Shown piece after piece: positions 8,258-16,122 of a stretch of DNA of 46,617 nt (positions within the stretch are counted from its first letter, which is position 1; each line of letters starts with the position of its first letter). The DNA is from Hyphomicrobiales bacterium (GTDB taxonomy: Bacteria > Pseudomonadota > Alphaproteobacteria > Rhizobiales > Rhizobiaceae), in contig UBTA01000108.1 of assembly GCA_900468065.1 (NCBI GenBank), positions 1-46,617 on the forward strand, given 5' to 3'. The translations under genes and the position numbers were made by a program. Under the pieces are notes generated by a model. That model saw nothing but the letters and a program-made list of their open reading frames with translations. It ran no database searches and had not been told where the DNA came from.

Positions 8258-9310
8258 TTAGGCGCCGGCTGCACCAAGCTGCCTGATCTGGCCGACAAGC
8301 GTGGAAGCGAGCCGCAAACTCGCGCCACAGGCGATGACCATCTGCGGCAGGATCATCCATTCCAGTGTCCAGGCCGCCCCCGACCGCTCCTGTTCATGCA
8401 CCATCGACTGATGAATGGCGGAAAGCTGGACGGCGTTGAAGCGGGCGAGCGAGACTAGCGTTTCGGCAGTCACCGGATTCTGCTTGTGCGGCATGACTGA
8501 GGAGCCGCCGCCGCCCGAAAGTGTGATTTCGTCACCGGCCTGGGCCAACAGGGCGATATCCTGGCCGAATTTGCCAAGGCTGCCTGAGATTAGCGACAGG
8601 AGATGGGCGAGATCGGCGATGGTTGCGCGTTGGCTCTGCCATTGCGGGCGGTCGGAAAGGCCGAGGTTTCTGGCAACTGTTGAGCGTACCGCCGAGGCTT
8701 TATCACCCAGTTTCTCCAGTGTCCCTGCCGCGCCGCCAAATTGGAGTGGGAACGCCGTTGTGTTCAACCTGCCGCGATAATCGGTCAACGGCGATGACCA
8801 GGCGGAGAGGCGGTCGGCGACGGTGATCGGGATGGCAGCCTGCATCCGGGTGTGGCCCATCAGCCGGTTCGTGCCCTGCGTCCGGGTCAGGTGATCAAAC
8901 GAACCGCTGAGCTTCGTCAGGCGCTTGGAAAGCACATCCGAAACCGCCTTCAGCCGCAGCATCAGGCTGGTGTCGATGACATCCTGGCTGGTGGCACCGT
9001 AATGGACTTTTTCTGCGGCTTCACCGCCGATTGCCTTGCGCAGTTGCCGGACAAGCTCGGGGATGACCACGCCATCCGTCGCGACGGCGTGGCGGAGAGC
9101 AAGGACGTCGGGCTGAAACGTGGCGCAGATTTCGGCGATGCGAACAGCGGTTTCCTTTGAAATGACACCGTGTTCCGCTTGCGCCTGCGCCAAGGCCGCT
9201 TCGAAGGACAGCATGGCGCGGATATCCGCTTCCGCCGAAAAGAAGGCGGAGATTTCCTCATCGCCGAGAAGGCCTGAGAGATAGGGATGGTCGAAGGGCG
9301 AAGCGGTCAT
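8258..9310 (-). CDS. pcaB: 3-carboxy-cis,cis-muconate cycloisomerase
   Basis: A 350-residue member of the fumarase/aspartase superfamily. It converts 3-carboxy-cis,cis-muconate to 4-carboxymuconolactone in the protocatechuate branch. The fumarate-lyase signature GSSVMPHKQNP is present in the C-terminal half, and the N-terminal PYLSGLLGDEEISAFFSAEA and HYGATSQDVIDTS blocks are typical of PcaB. At 350 residues it matches the short PcaB of alphaproteobacteria. It is the last gene of the pca operon, separated from pcaG by 267 bases that contain a RIME-like repeat, so its expression may depend on readthrough of that structure. Confidence 0.95.
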   Translation of the reverse strand: MTASPFDHPYLSGLLGDEEISAFFSAEADIRAMLSFEAALAQAQAEHGVISKETAVRIAEICATFQPDVLALRHAVATDGVVIPELVRQLRKAIGGEAAEKVHYGATSQDVIDTSLMLRLKAVSDVLSKRLTKLSGSFDHLTRTQGTNRLMGHTRMQAAIPITVADRLSAWSSPLTDYRGRLNTTAFPLQFGGAAGTLEKLGDKASAVRSTVARNLGLSDRPQWQSQRATIADLAHLLSLISGSLGKFGQDIALLAQAGDEITLSGGGGSSVMPHKQNPVTAETLVSLARFNAVQLSAIHQSMVHEQERSGAAWTLEWMILPQMVIACGASLRLASTLVGQIRQLGAAGA

Positions 9311-9385
9311 GTCTGTCCTTGGTCCAGGGGCTATAGGAGGCTGGTGAGCCCCGGAAGATGATGATTTGACGAAAGCGGCAACCCG

Positions 9386-9510
9386 CTCTCCGTTATCCTC
9401 GCCCTTGTGGCGGGGATCAGCGGCCCGGCGTCTGCCGGGTCAAAAGACTGTTTCAGCTCAAAGACTTGAGCTGGCTGTATCCCTGTGGCGAGCACAGGGA
9501 TTACGGAGAG
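9386..9510. repeat. RIME-like rhizobial intergenic mosaic element, copy 2
   Basis: About 125 bp with complementary ends (CTCTCCGTTATCCTCGCCC and GGGATTACGGAGAG). It shares the TTGTGGCGGGGATC core with copies 1 and 3. The internal palindromes differ: CCCGGCGTCTGCCGGG, and CAGCTCAAAGACTTGAGCTG, which replaces the second palindrome of the other copies. It lies inside the pca operon between pcaG and pcaB. Confidence 0.8.
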
Positions 9511-9577
9511 TTTGGCAGTCGCATAATTTCCGAAATGATCCACCAGATGCCGAGAGAATGACTTTATCAGCCGCCAC

Positions 9578-10192
9578 CTAAATATCGAGGAACACGGTTT
9601 CTTTCTCGCCCTGCAAATGGATATCGAACGTATAGACCGATCCTTCACGCGGCGCGACCAGAGTTGCGACGCGCTGTCGATGTTCGATGCGGGCGAGCAG
9701 CGGGTCCTCGGCGTTGGCTTCCGCCTCGTCGGCGAAATACATGCGGGTGTGCAGGCCGATATTGATGCCGCGGGCGACGATCCAGACGGTTATGTGCGGC
9801 GCCATCTTGCGCCCGTCCTTGTAGGGCGCACGGCCGGGCTTGATGGTTTCGAACGTGAAGATGCCATCGTCGGCGCCGGTCGGGCAGCGGCCCCAGCCGG
9901 TAAAATTGGGGTCGGCGGTGCCGCGCAGCTCCGAGGGACTGTTGTAGAAACCGGCGGCATCAGCCTGCCAGATTTCGACAAGCGCATCTTTCAGTGGCAC
10001 ACCGGCACCGTCGATCACCCGTCCGCGCACGGTGATGCGTTCGCCGAGCGCCCGGTCGTTGACCATGGTGGCGCCGAGATCGGCCTCGTAGACGCCGGTT
10101 ATCCCGGCGAAATTCGGGGTGCAGCCGATATGGACGTAAGGGCCGGCGGTCTGCGACGGCGATTCCTTCAGGTAGCCGAGATCCTGGACCAT
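9578..10192 (-). CDS. pcaG: Protocatechuate 3,4-dioxygenase, alpha subunit
   Basis: A 204-residue intradiol dioxygenase subunit. With PcaH it forms the enzyme that opens protocatechuate to 3-carboxy-cis,cis-muconate. The N-terminal SPSQTAGPYVHIG and the central WQADAAGFYNSP and DPNFTGWGR blocks are typical of PcaG. As expected for the alpha subunit, the iron-binding HIH of PcaH is replaced (APHITVWI). Its ATG shares one base with the pcaH stop (TGATG), indicating translational coupling and equimolar synthesis. Confidence 0.96.
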   Translation of the reverse strand: MVQDLGYLKESPSQTAGPYVHIGCTPNFAGITGVYEADLGATMVNDRALGERITVRGRVIDGAGVPLKDALVEIWQADAAGFYNSPSELRGTADPNFTGWGRCPTGADDGIFTFETIKPGRAPYKDGRKMAPHITVWIVARGINIGLHTRMYFADEAEANAEDPLLARIEHRQRVATLVAPREGSVYTFDIHLQGEKETVFLDI

Positions 10193-10941
10193 CAGTTGCC
10201 CTCCATCCGGTTTTCAAACAGTGTCGAACGGCGGCCCCGCAAGACAATGTCGAACTTGTAGGCGCGTGCATCCATCGGAATGGTATTGGCCCAGTCGAGC
10301 GGTGCGATCAGCTGTTCGATGGCGCTTCTATCGGGGATGGTGGTGACGATCGGACACTTCCAGATCATCGGGTCGCCTTCGAAATACATCTGCGTGATCA
10401 GCCGCTGGGCAAAGCCGTGACCGAAGATCGAGAAATGAATATGGGCCGGGCGCCAGTCATTGACGCCGTTCGGCCAGGGATAGGCGCCGGGCCGGATGGT
10501 GCGGAAGCGGTAGGTGCCGTCCTCGCCGGTGATGGTGCGGCCGCAACCACCGAAATTCGGGTCGAGTGCGGCGAGATAGCTCTCCTTCTTGTGGCGGTAG
10601 CGGCCGCCAGCATTGGCCTGCCAGAATTCCAGCAGCGCGCCGGAAACGGGATGGCCACGCTCGTCCAGCACGCGGCCATGGACGATGATGCGCTCGCCGA
10701 TGGCGCTTTCGCCGGGTTTGGCGAAATTGTGGATGAGGTCATTGTCCAGTTCGCCGAGCAGGGAATGGCCGAAGACCGGGCCGGTGATCTCGGACATCGT
10801 GCCGTCGAGCGACAGCAGCGCCTTTTGCGGCGAGCGCAGCACCGAGGTCTTGTAGCCCGGTGTCAGCGCAGGCGCGTGCCAGGCGCGGTCGCGCTGGAAG
10901 AAGGCGCCGGTCTCTGGCTTGTTGTTGGAAAGATCGGACAT
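10192..10941 (-). CDS. pcaH: Protocatechuate 3,4-dioxygenase, beta (iron) subunit
   Basis: A 249-residue catalytic subunit carrying the non-haem Fe(III). The ligands can be placed by spacing as Y115, Y154, H167 and H169, the same 39/13/2 intervals as the Tyr408-Tyr447-His460-His462 set of the Pseudomonas putida enzyme. Conserved blocks are [24 protein letters not shown] and [13 protein letters not shown] chose ATG 10941 because GAGGCGA precedes it; an in-frame ATG five codons earlier (10956) overlaps the pcaC stop. It lies between pcaC and pcaG in a tight operon. Confidence 0.96.
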   Translation of the reverse strand: MSDLSNNKPETGAFFQRDRAWHAPALTPGYKTSVLRSPQKALLSLDGTMSEITGPVFGHSLLGELDNDLIHNFAKPGESAIGERIIVHGRVLDERGHPVSGALLEFWQANAGGRYRHKKESYLAALDPNFGGCGRTITGEDGTYRFRTIRPGAYPWPNGVNDWRPAHIHFSIFGHGFAQRLITQMYFEGDPMIWKCPIVTTIPDRSAIEQLIAPLDWANTIPMDARAYKFDIVLRGRRSTLFENRMEGN

Positions 10942-10952
10942 GTCGTTTCGCC

Positions 10953-11357
10953 TCATGCCGCCTGTTCGGCGTCCATCTGTTCGAAAACCTGCTTGGCGAT
11001 CTTGATCGCCCGGTTGGCGGCGGGAACGCCGGCATAGATCGCCACATGCAGCAGCGCTTCGCCGATATCCTCGCGGCTGGCGCCGGTGTTGGCTGTTGCG
11101 CGCACATGCATCGCCACTTCCTCGTCATGGCCAAGGGCGGCCAGCAGGGCGATGGTGACGATCGAGCGCTCGCGTTTCGTCCATGTCGGCCTCGACCAGA
11201 GATTGCCCCAGGCGGCTTCGGTGATCAATTCCTGAAACGGCTGGTCGAAATCGGTGGTCGCGGATTGTGCCCGATCGACGTGACGGTCGCCCAGCACGGC
11301 GCGGCGCGTGACCAGGCCCTGGCGGTAACGTTCGGTGGGCGCGGTGGCGTCACTCAT
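10953..11357 (-). CDS. pcaC: 4-carboxymuconolactone decarboxylase
   Basis: A 134-residue protein of the CMD/AhpD-like all-helical family. It decarboxylates 4-carboxymuconolactone to 3-oxoadipate enol-lactone. The blocks [45 protein letters not shown] and [21 protein letters not shown] are characteristic. It is a stand-alone enzyme, not the PcaL fusion with PcaD found in some other bacteria. Its start overlaps the pcaD stop by eight bases, and its own stop lies 11 bases before pcaH. Confidence 0.96.
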   Translation of the reverse strand: MSDATAPTERYRQGLVTRRAVLGDRHVDRAQSATTDFDQPFQELITEAAWGNLWSRPTWTKRERSIVTIALLAALGHDEEVAMHVRATANTGASREDIGEALLHVAIYAGVPAANRAIKIAKQVFEQMDAEQAA

Positions 11358-12162
11358 GGGCTTTTTCTCCAGACAGGACGGTATCGATGAAGGCGCGCAG
11401 CACGGCCGTCAGCATCTCCGGTTGCTCGACGCAAGGGATATGGCCGGCATCGTGGATGACTTCGTAACGGGCGCCAGGGATCAGCTTTGCTGTCGATAGA
11501 ACGAGATCGGGCGGCGTCGAGCCATCCTGATCGCCGACGATACAGATCGTTGGAACCGTGATGCGCTTGACCGCTTCGGTAAAATCGGCATCGCGGATCG
11601 CAGCGCAGGTGCCGATGTATCCGGTGGCAGGCTGGCGGATCAGCATGTTGCGGTAGCCGTGCAGGGCGTTGTTTTCCGGGCGGCGGAAGGCCGGCGTGAA
11701 CCAGCGCTCGAGAATTCCGTCGCTGATGCTGGCAATGCCGTCCTGCTCGATGGCGGCAATGCGGGTGTTCCATAGGTCCGGCGTGCCGATCTTGTGGGCG
11801 GTATCGCAGAGTGCCAGCACCCGCACCAGATCCGGCCGCGCGGCATAGAGCCCTTGTGCGATCAGGCCGCCCACCGAGAGGCCGCAGATGATCGCCTGCT
11901 TGACGGCCAAGAGATCGAGAAGGCCGGCGAGATCGGCGACGTGCAGGTCCATCGAATAGGGCATGTCTCCGACGTCGGAGAGGCCATGGCCGCGCTTGTC
12001 GTAGAGAACCATTGCAAAATCGCCGGCGAAACGCACGATCACGTCGCGCCAGATGCGGAAATCCGTGCCGAGCGAATTGGCAAAGACCAGCACTGGCTTG
12101 TCATTGGCAGCGCCGATGACCTGATAGTGAAGCGTGACGTCGTTGATGCGGGCAAACTGCAC
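11350..12162 (-). CDS. pcaD: 3-oxoadipate enol-lactonase
   Basis: A 270-residue alpha/beta-hydrolase that hydrolyses 3-oxoadipate enol-lactone to 3-oxoadipate. The nucleophile elbow is GLSVGG (S96). The acid lies in CIVGDQDGSTPP and the catalytic His in HDAGHIPCVEQPE, near the C-terminus, where both are expected. The start is GTG with GAGGAG upstream. It is the first gene of the operon, divergent from pcaQ, with the PcaQ-type dyad 71-86 bases upstream of the start codon. Confidence 0.95.
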   Translation of the reverse strand: MQFARINDVTLHYQVIGAANDKPVLVFANSLGTDFRIWRDVIVRFAGDFAMVLYDKRGHGLSDVGDMPYSMDLHVADLAGLLDLLAVKQAIICGLSVGGLIAQGLYAARPDLVRVLALCDTAHKIGTPDLWNTRIAAIEQDGIASISDGILERWFTPAFRRPENNALHGYRNMLIRQPATGYIGTCAAIRDADFTEAVKRITVPTICIVGDQDGSTPPDLVLSTAKLIPGARYEVIHDAGHIPCVEQPEMLTAVLRAFIDTVLSGEKAHE

Positions 12163-12232
12163 GGAAATTCTCCTCTGGAAACAGATTGGAATTTTAATCT
12201 GGTTCGGTAAAATGACATTTTATTGCCTATCA

Positions 12233-12248
12233 TTAACTCCCAAGTTAT
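12233..12248. promoter_or_regulatory. Candidate PcaQ binding site in the pcaD-pcaQ divergent promoter
   Basis: TTAACTCCCAAGTTAT is an almost perfect dyad. Read on the pcaD strand it is ATAACT-N4-AGTTAA, two symmetric changes from the ATAACC-N4-GGTTAA type site reported for rhizobial PcaQ. It lies 71-86 bases upstream of the pcaD start, suited to activation, and 8 bases from the pcaQ start, suited to autorepression. Confidence 0.75.
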
Positions 12249-12256
12249 GAGTTGCC

Positions 12257-13204
12257 ATGATCGACGCGCGTGTGAAATTCCGCCATTTGCAGACCTTTGT
12301 CGAGGTCGCCCGCCAGAAGAGCGTGATGAAGGCGGCGAGCCTCTTGCATGTCAGTCAGCCGGCGGTGACCAAGACCATCCGCGAACTGGAAGAGGTTCTG
12401 GGCGTTTCCGTCTTTGAGCGTGACGGCCGCGGCATCAAGATTACCCGCTACGGCGAAGCCTTCCTGCGGCATGCAGGCGCTGCATTGACGGCGCTCCGGC
12501 AAGGGCTGGATTCCGTGTCGCAGGAACGCTCCGGCGACGGGCCGCCCGTCCGGATCGGCGCGCTTCCGACTGTTTCCACCCGGATCATGCCGCAGGCCAT
12601 GGCGAATTTTCTCAAGGAGGAAACCGGCAGCCGTATCAAGATCGTCACCGGCGAAAATGCCGTGCTTCTGGAACAGTTGCGGGTCGGTGATCTTGATCTG
12701 GTTGTCGGGCGGCTTGCTGCACCCGAGCAGATGACCGGGTTTTCCTTCGAACATCTCTATTCCGAGCAGGTCGTCTTCGTCGTGCGCAGCGGTCACCCGC
12801 TGCTGTCGGCACAACAGCCGGTCTTTGATAATCTCGGTGTCTACCCGGTGCTGATGCCGACGCGCGCCTCGATCATCCGGCCGTTCGTCGAACGGTTCCT
12901 GATCACCAACGGTGTCGCCAGCTTGCCCAACCAGATCGAAACCGTTTCCGATTCCTTCGGTCGGGCCTTCGTTCGTGCCAGCGACGCCATCTGGATTATT
13001 TCGACGGGGGTGGTGGCTGGCGATATCGAAGATGGAGTGCTTGCGGCGCTGCCGATCGATACCAGCGAAACCAAGGGGCCGGTCGGGCTGACGATGCGGG
13101 CCAATGCCATTCCCTCGATGCCGCTGGCGATCCTGATGCAGACGATCCGCGAGGCTGCGGCCGAGGTTTCGGCGGCACCGGCGGTGCGTGTGGAGCGCCA
13201 ATAG
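12257..13204 (+). CDS. pcaQ: LysR-type activator of the pca operon
   Basis: A 315-residue LysR regulator. The winged helix-turn-helix lies at residues about 7-65 (FRHLQTFVEVARQKSVMKAA, then VSQPAVTKTIRELEEVLGV). The effector domain contains VRIGALPTVSTRIMPQAM and DLDLVVGRLA, as in PcaQ/GbpR-type proteins. In rhizobia and agrobacteria PcaQ activates pcaDCHGB, with carboxymuconolactone-type intermediates as coinducers. Identification rests on family resemblance plus the divergent position next to pcaD and the dyad between them. No gene for the later thiolase steps (pcaIJF) is in the window. Confidence 0.92.
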   Translation: MIDARVKFRHLQTFVEVARQKSVMKAASLLHVSQPAVTKTIRELEEVLGVSVFERDGRGIKITRYGEAFLRHAGAALTALRQGLDSVSQERSGDGPPVRIGALPTVSTRIMPQAMANFLKEETGSRIKIVTGENAVLLEQLRVGDLDLVVGRLAAPEQMTGFSFEHLYSEQVVFVVRSGHPLLSAQQPVFDNLGVYPVLMPTRASIIRPFVERFLITNGVASLPNQIETVSDSFGRAFVRASDAIWIISTGVVAGDIEDGVLAALPIDTSETKGPVGLTMRANAIPSMPLAILMQTIREAAAEVSAAPAVRVERQ

Positions 13205-13322
13205 CGCAGCTGTGGCTTGCTGTAGCGCGATGGTTTTCCTGTACGGCATTATCACCGGCTGATAATCTGCATTCTACTCCAAGTTTTGGATTTCATTGGC
13301 GTATCGGGGTCAGAGGCAAAGC

Positions 13323-15299
13323 ATGTCGGAAGTCACTATAGAGCCTGCCGCAAAAGGCCAGCCCACGGTCTGGACCAAGCCGCTGAGATCGCTTCTGGGG
13401 CTTGCCATGGCGGCTCTGCTGATCGCCGTTTCGGGCACGCTGATCAGTCTTGGTTATGTGCGGGCCCGCGACGCGGCACTGATCAATGCCGAGGCCGACA
13501 TGCGGGCCTTTTCCGAGCGCCTGATCGACCGGCTGGGCATTCTTTCCGGACGAACGACCGCGCTGGTGGGGTTCACCGCCTCGATCGCCAATTCCTTTCT
13601 GGTGCCGCCACCCGAGCGCATGAGCGACAAGATCAAACTGCTGCGCGAGATCATCGCCCAATCATCCAATCTGGACGGCATTTATGCCGGCTACCCGGAT
13701 GGGGAGTTCATCCAGGCAGTCGACCTCAGCGCGCCGGCGTGGCGCAAAGCTCTCGATGCGCCGGACATGGCGGCGATTGCTGTTCGCTCGATGCAAACGG
13801 AGTTGACGGGCGACCGTAGCAACCGGCTGATCTTCCTCGACAAGGACGGCAATCAGATATTGGAGCGGCGCCTCCTTTCCACCGGATTCGATCCGAGGAA
13901 ACGTCCCTGGTATCAGGCTGCAGTCAACGGCACGATGCCGGCAGCGATCGGTCCCTATACGATGGTGACAACAGGCGCTCTGGGCATGACCATTTCACAG
14001 GCGCATCACGGCAATGGCGGTATCGTCATCGGCGCGGACATTGATCTCGGCACAATCACCGAATTCATGGCGCGTGAACGCCTGACCGCGGATACCGTCG
14101 CCTTCGTGATGGATGCTGCCGGCAAGCCGATCATGCATTCCGATCGCGGGCTGATGGCCCGTATGACAACGGTGAAGGAAAAGGGGGAGCTGGATGTTTC
14201 AAAGCCGGTCGATCCGCTGCTTACCGGCATCAAGGCCAACCTTCCAACCGGCAACGGGGTGAGTTTCGCCGATATCGACGGCCGCACCTACATCATCATG
14301 GCAACATCGGTAAAATCCGTGCTGCTGCTTGCGGGTCATCGGACCGTGGTGGCGGCCCCGCTGGACGAACTGACCGCGACCGCCAATCGCAATCTCTATC
14401 AGGGACTTGCCATCGCTGCTGCCATTGTCATTCTCGGCCTGCTTGCAGCGCTGTTCATGGCCCGACTGATCACGCAATCGCTGAGCCAGTTGACCGCCAG
14501 CGCCAACCGGCTGCAGGATCTCGACTTTACGGTGCCAAGCCACGTGTCCTCGCATGTCACCGAGATATCGACGCTTGGCCGAGCGATGAGCCGCGCGCGT
14601 GATGCGATCTTCACCTTCGCGCTCTATGTGCCGAAGGAGCTGGTGCGCAAGGGTATCGAATCCGGGCAGTTTGCGGGCAGGGGCGCGCGGCGGCAGGAGG
14701 TGACGGCCTGGTTTACCGATATCTACGACTTCACGACGCTGAGCGAGCAGCGGACGCCGGAAGAGGTGGTGGCGCTGCTGTCAGACTATTTCGACATCTT
14801 CAACGAGACCGTCAGCGCTCATGGCGGCGAGATCATCCAGTTTCTCGGGGATTCGGTCTTCGCCATGTGGAACGCGCCCGTGGCCGATGAACGCCATGCT
14901 GAAAATGCCTGCCGCTGCGCGCTGGCCGTGGAGAGAAAGCTCAAGGTCTTCAACGCCAACCTGAAGGCAAGGGGCCTGCCGGAATTGCGCACCCGGTTCG
15001 GTATCCATACCGGCACGGCTGTCGTCGGAAGCGTCGGAGCCAGGGAGCGGCTGCAATACACGGCGATGGGCGACACGGTGAATGTGGCGTCGCGGCTCGA
15101 GGGCATGAACAAGGTCTATGGCACGGCCATTCTTGCCAGCAGCGCCGTGGTCGCATTGTGTGGCGATGCAATCGCCTTTCGTCCACTTGGTGAGGCGCAG
15201 GTCAAGGGCCGGGCGACGGCGCTGGATCTCTACGAGGTTATCGGCGAGAAGACGACAGCGGACTGTCCCGAAGCCGCGATTTCCACGGACCGGGCCTGA
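13323..15299 (+). CDS. Membrane class III adenylate/guanylate cyclase with Cache-type sensor and HAMP
   Basis: A 658-residue receptor cyclase. TM1 is at about residues 23-45, then a periplasmic dCache-like sensor (WYQAAVNG, about 50-350), TM2 (about 358-382), a HAMP linker, and a class III catalytic domain (about 458-640). The metal-binding Asp residues D466 (FTDIYDF) and D510 (FLGDS) and the transition-state pair N587/R591 (VNVASR) are present. The purine-specifying Lys is Gln (Q506), and the partner position is Thr (T580, YTAMGD) as in class IIIb cyclases, so the nucleotide preference is open. ATG 13323 follows AGAGG; an upstream TTG is less likely. It is a lone gene with no visible link to the pca operon. 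Confidence 0.9.
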   Translation: MSEVTIEPAAKGQPTVWTKPLRSLLGLAMAALLIAVSGTLISLGYVRARDAALINAEADMRAFSERLIDRLGILSGRTTALVGFTASIANSFLVPPPERMSDKIKLLREIIAQSSNLDGIYAGYPDGEFIQAVDLSAPAWRKALDAPDMAAIAVRSMQTELTGDRSNRLIFLDKDGNQILERRLLSTGFDPRKRPWYQAAVNGTMPAAIGPYTMVTTGALGMTISQAHHGNGGIVIGADIDLGTITEFMARERLTADTVAFVMDAAGKPIMHSDRGLMARMTTVKEKGELDVSKPVDPLLTGIKANLPTGNGVSFADIDGRTYIIMATSVKSVLLLAGHRTVVAAPLDELTATANRNLYQGLAIAAAIVILGLLAALFMARLITQSLSQLTASANRLQDLDFTVPSHVSSHVTEISTLGRAMSRARDAIFTFALYVPKELVRKGIESGQFAGRGARRQEVTAWFTDIYDFTTLSEQRTPEEVVALLSDYFDIFNETVSAHGGEIIQFLGDSVFAMWNAPVADERHAENACRCALAVERKLKVFNANLKARGLPELRTRFGIHTGTAVVGSVGARERLQYTAMGDTVNVASRLEGMNKVYGTAILASSAVVALCGDAIAFRPLGEAQVKGRATALDLYEVIGEKTTADCPEAAISTDRA

Positions 15300-15302
15300 C
15301 GC

Positions 15303-15959
15303 TCAGTCATCCGAATATCGCTGCTCGCGCCAGGGATCGCCGAGCATGTGATAGCCGTTCTTTTCCCAGAAACCAGCCTGATCGCCGATCAGAAATTCGA
15401 TGCGGCGCAGCCATTTGGCGCTTTTCCAGAAATAGAGATGCGGGATGACGAGGCGCATCGGGCCGCCATGGTCGCGCGTCAGCGGTTGGCCTTCCCAGGC
15501 GGTTGCCAGAATGCCGTCTTCCGAGGCGAAATCGGCGAGTGGCAGGTTGGTGGTGTAGCCGTCATAGCTGGTCAGCATGACAAAGTTGACGTCCGGTCTT
15601 GGCATGACGAGATCGAGCAGATCGTGGGTCGAAACACCCTGCCAGCGATTGTCGTAGCGCGACCATGTCGTCACGCAATGGATGTCCGACAGTTTGCGGC
15701 TTTGCGGCAGCCGGTGGAACGCATCCCAGTCGAGTTTGACGGGATTTTCGACGCCGCCGACGATCTGCAGCGTCCATTCGCTGGCGGTGATGAGCGGCTG
15801 CTGGCCGAGATCGAGCACTGGCCAGTTGGTGACCAGATGCTGGCCCGGCGGCAGGCGGTCGGTCTCCGGGCGGGTGATTTTTCCCGTCAGGAACTTGCCT
15901 TGTTCGGCCCAGCGGCGTTTGGACAGCGTCAGTTTCGTTTCAGGGCTTTCATCGGTCAT
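15303..15959 (-). CDS. Sulfite-oxidase-like molybdopterin protein, cytosolic
   Basis: A 218-residue protein of the sulfite oxidase/YedY molybdopterin fold. The molybdenum-ligand cysteine is C95 in SDIHCVTTWSRYD, and the family blocks GGPMRLVIPHLYFWKSAKW and GFWEKNGYHMLGDPW are present. There is no Tat or Sec signal, so it should be cytosolic, unlike MsrP (YedY). No heme or dimerisation domain is attached. The substrate is unknown for this short cytosolic group. It is convergent with the cyclase gene, with only three bases between the stops. Confidence 0.88.
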   Translation of the reverse strand: MTDESPETKLTLSKRRWAEQGKFLTGKITRPETDRLPPGQHLVTNWPVLDLGQQPLITASEWTLQIVGGVENPVKLDWDAFHRLPQSRKLSDIHCVTTWSRYDNRWQGVSTHDLLDLVMPRPDVNFVMLTSYDGYTTNLPLADFASEDGILATAWEGQPLTRDHGGPMRLVIPHLYFWKSAKWLRRIEFLIGDQAGFWEKNGYHMLGDPWREQRYSDD

Positions 15960-16072
15960 GATGGGAACTCGCTGCCTGTAACTTGCCTGTGGGCGGGCAG
16001 CCGAATTACAGGTTTAATTGGTGGATGTGTCAAGGCATCCTGCAAAGCCAGCCACATCTCTGAAATGAACAA

Positions 16073-16098
16073 GGCCGCACACCTTTCGATGCGCGGCC
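16073..16098 (-). terminator. Weak hairpin after the APC permease gene
   Basis: GGCCGC pairs with GCGGCC around a 14-base loop, 25 bases beyond the permease stop. On the minus strand it is followed only by TTGTTC, so it is a weak terminator candidate. Confidence 0.4.
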
Positions 16099-16122
16099 CT
16101 GTCTCATCCTGCTCCGATCTGA

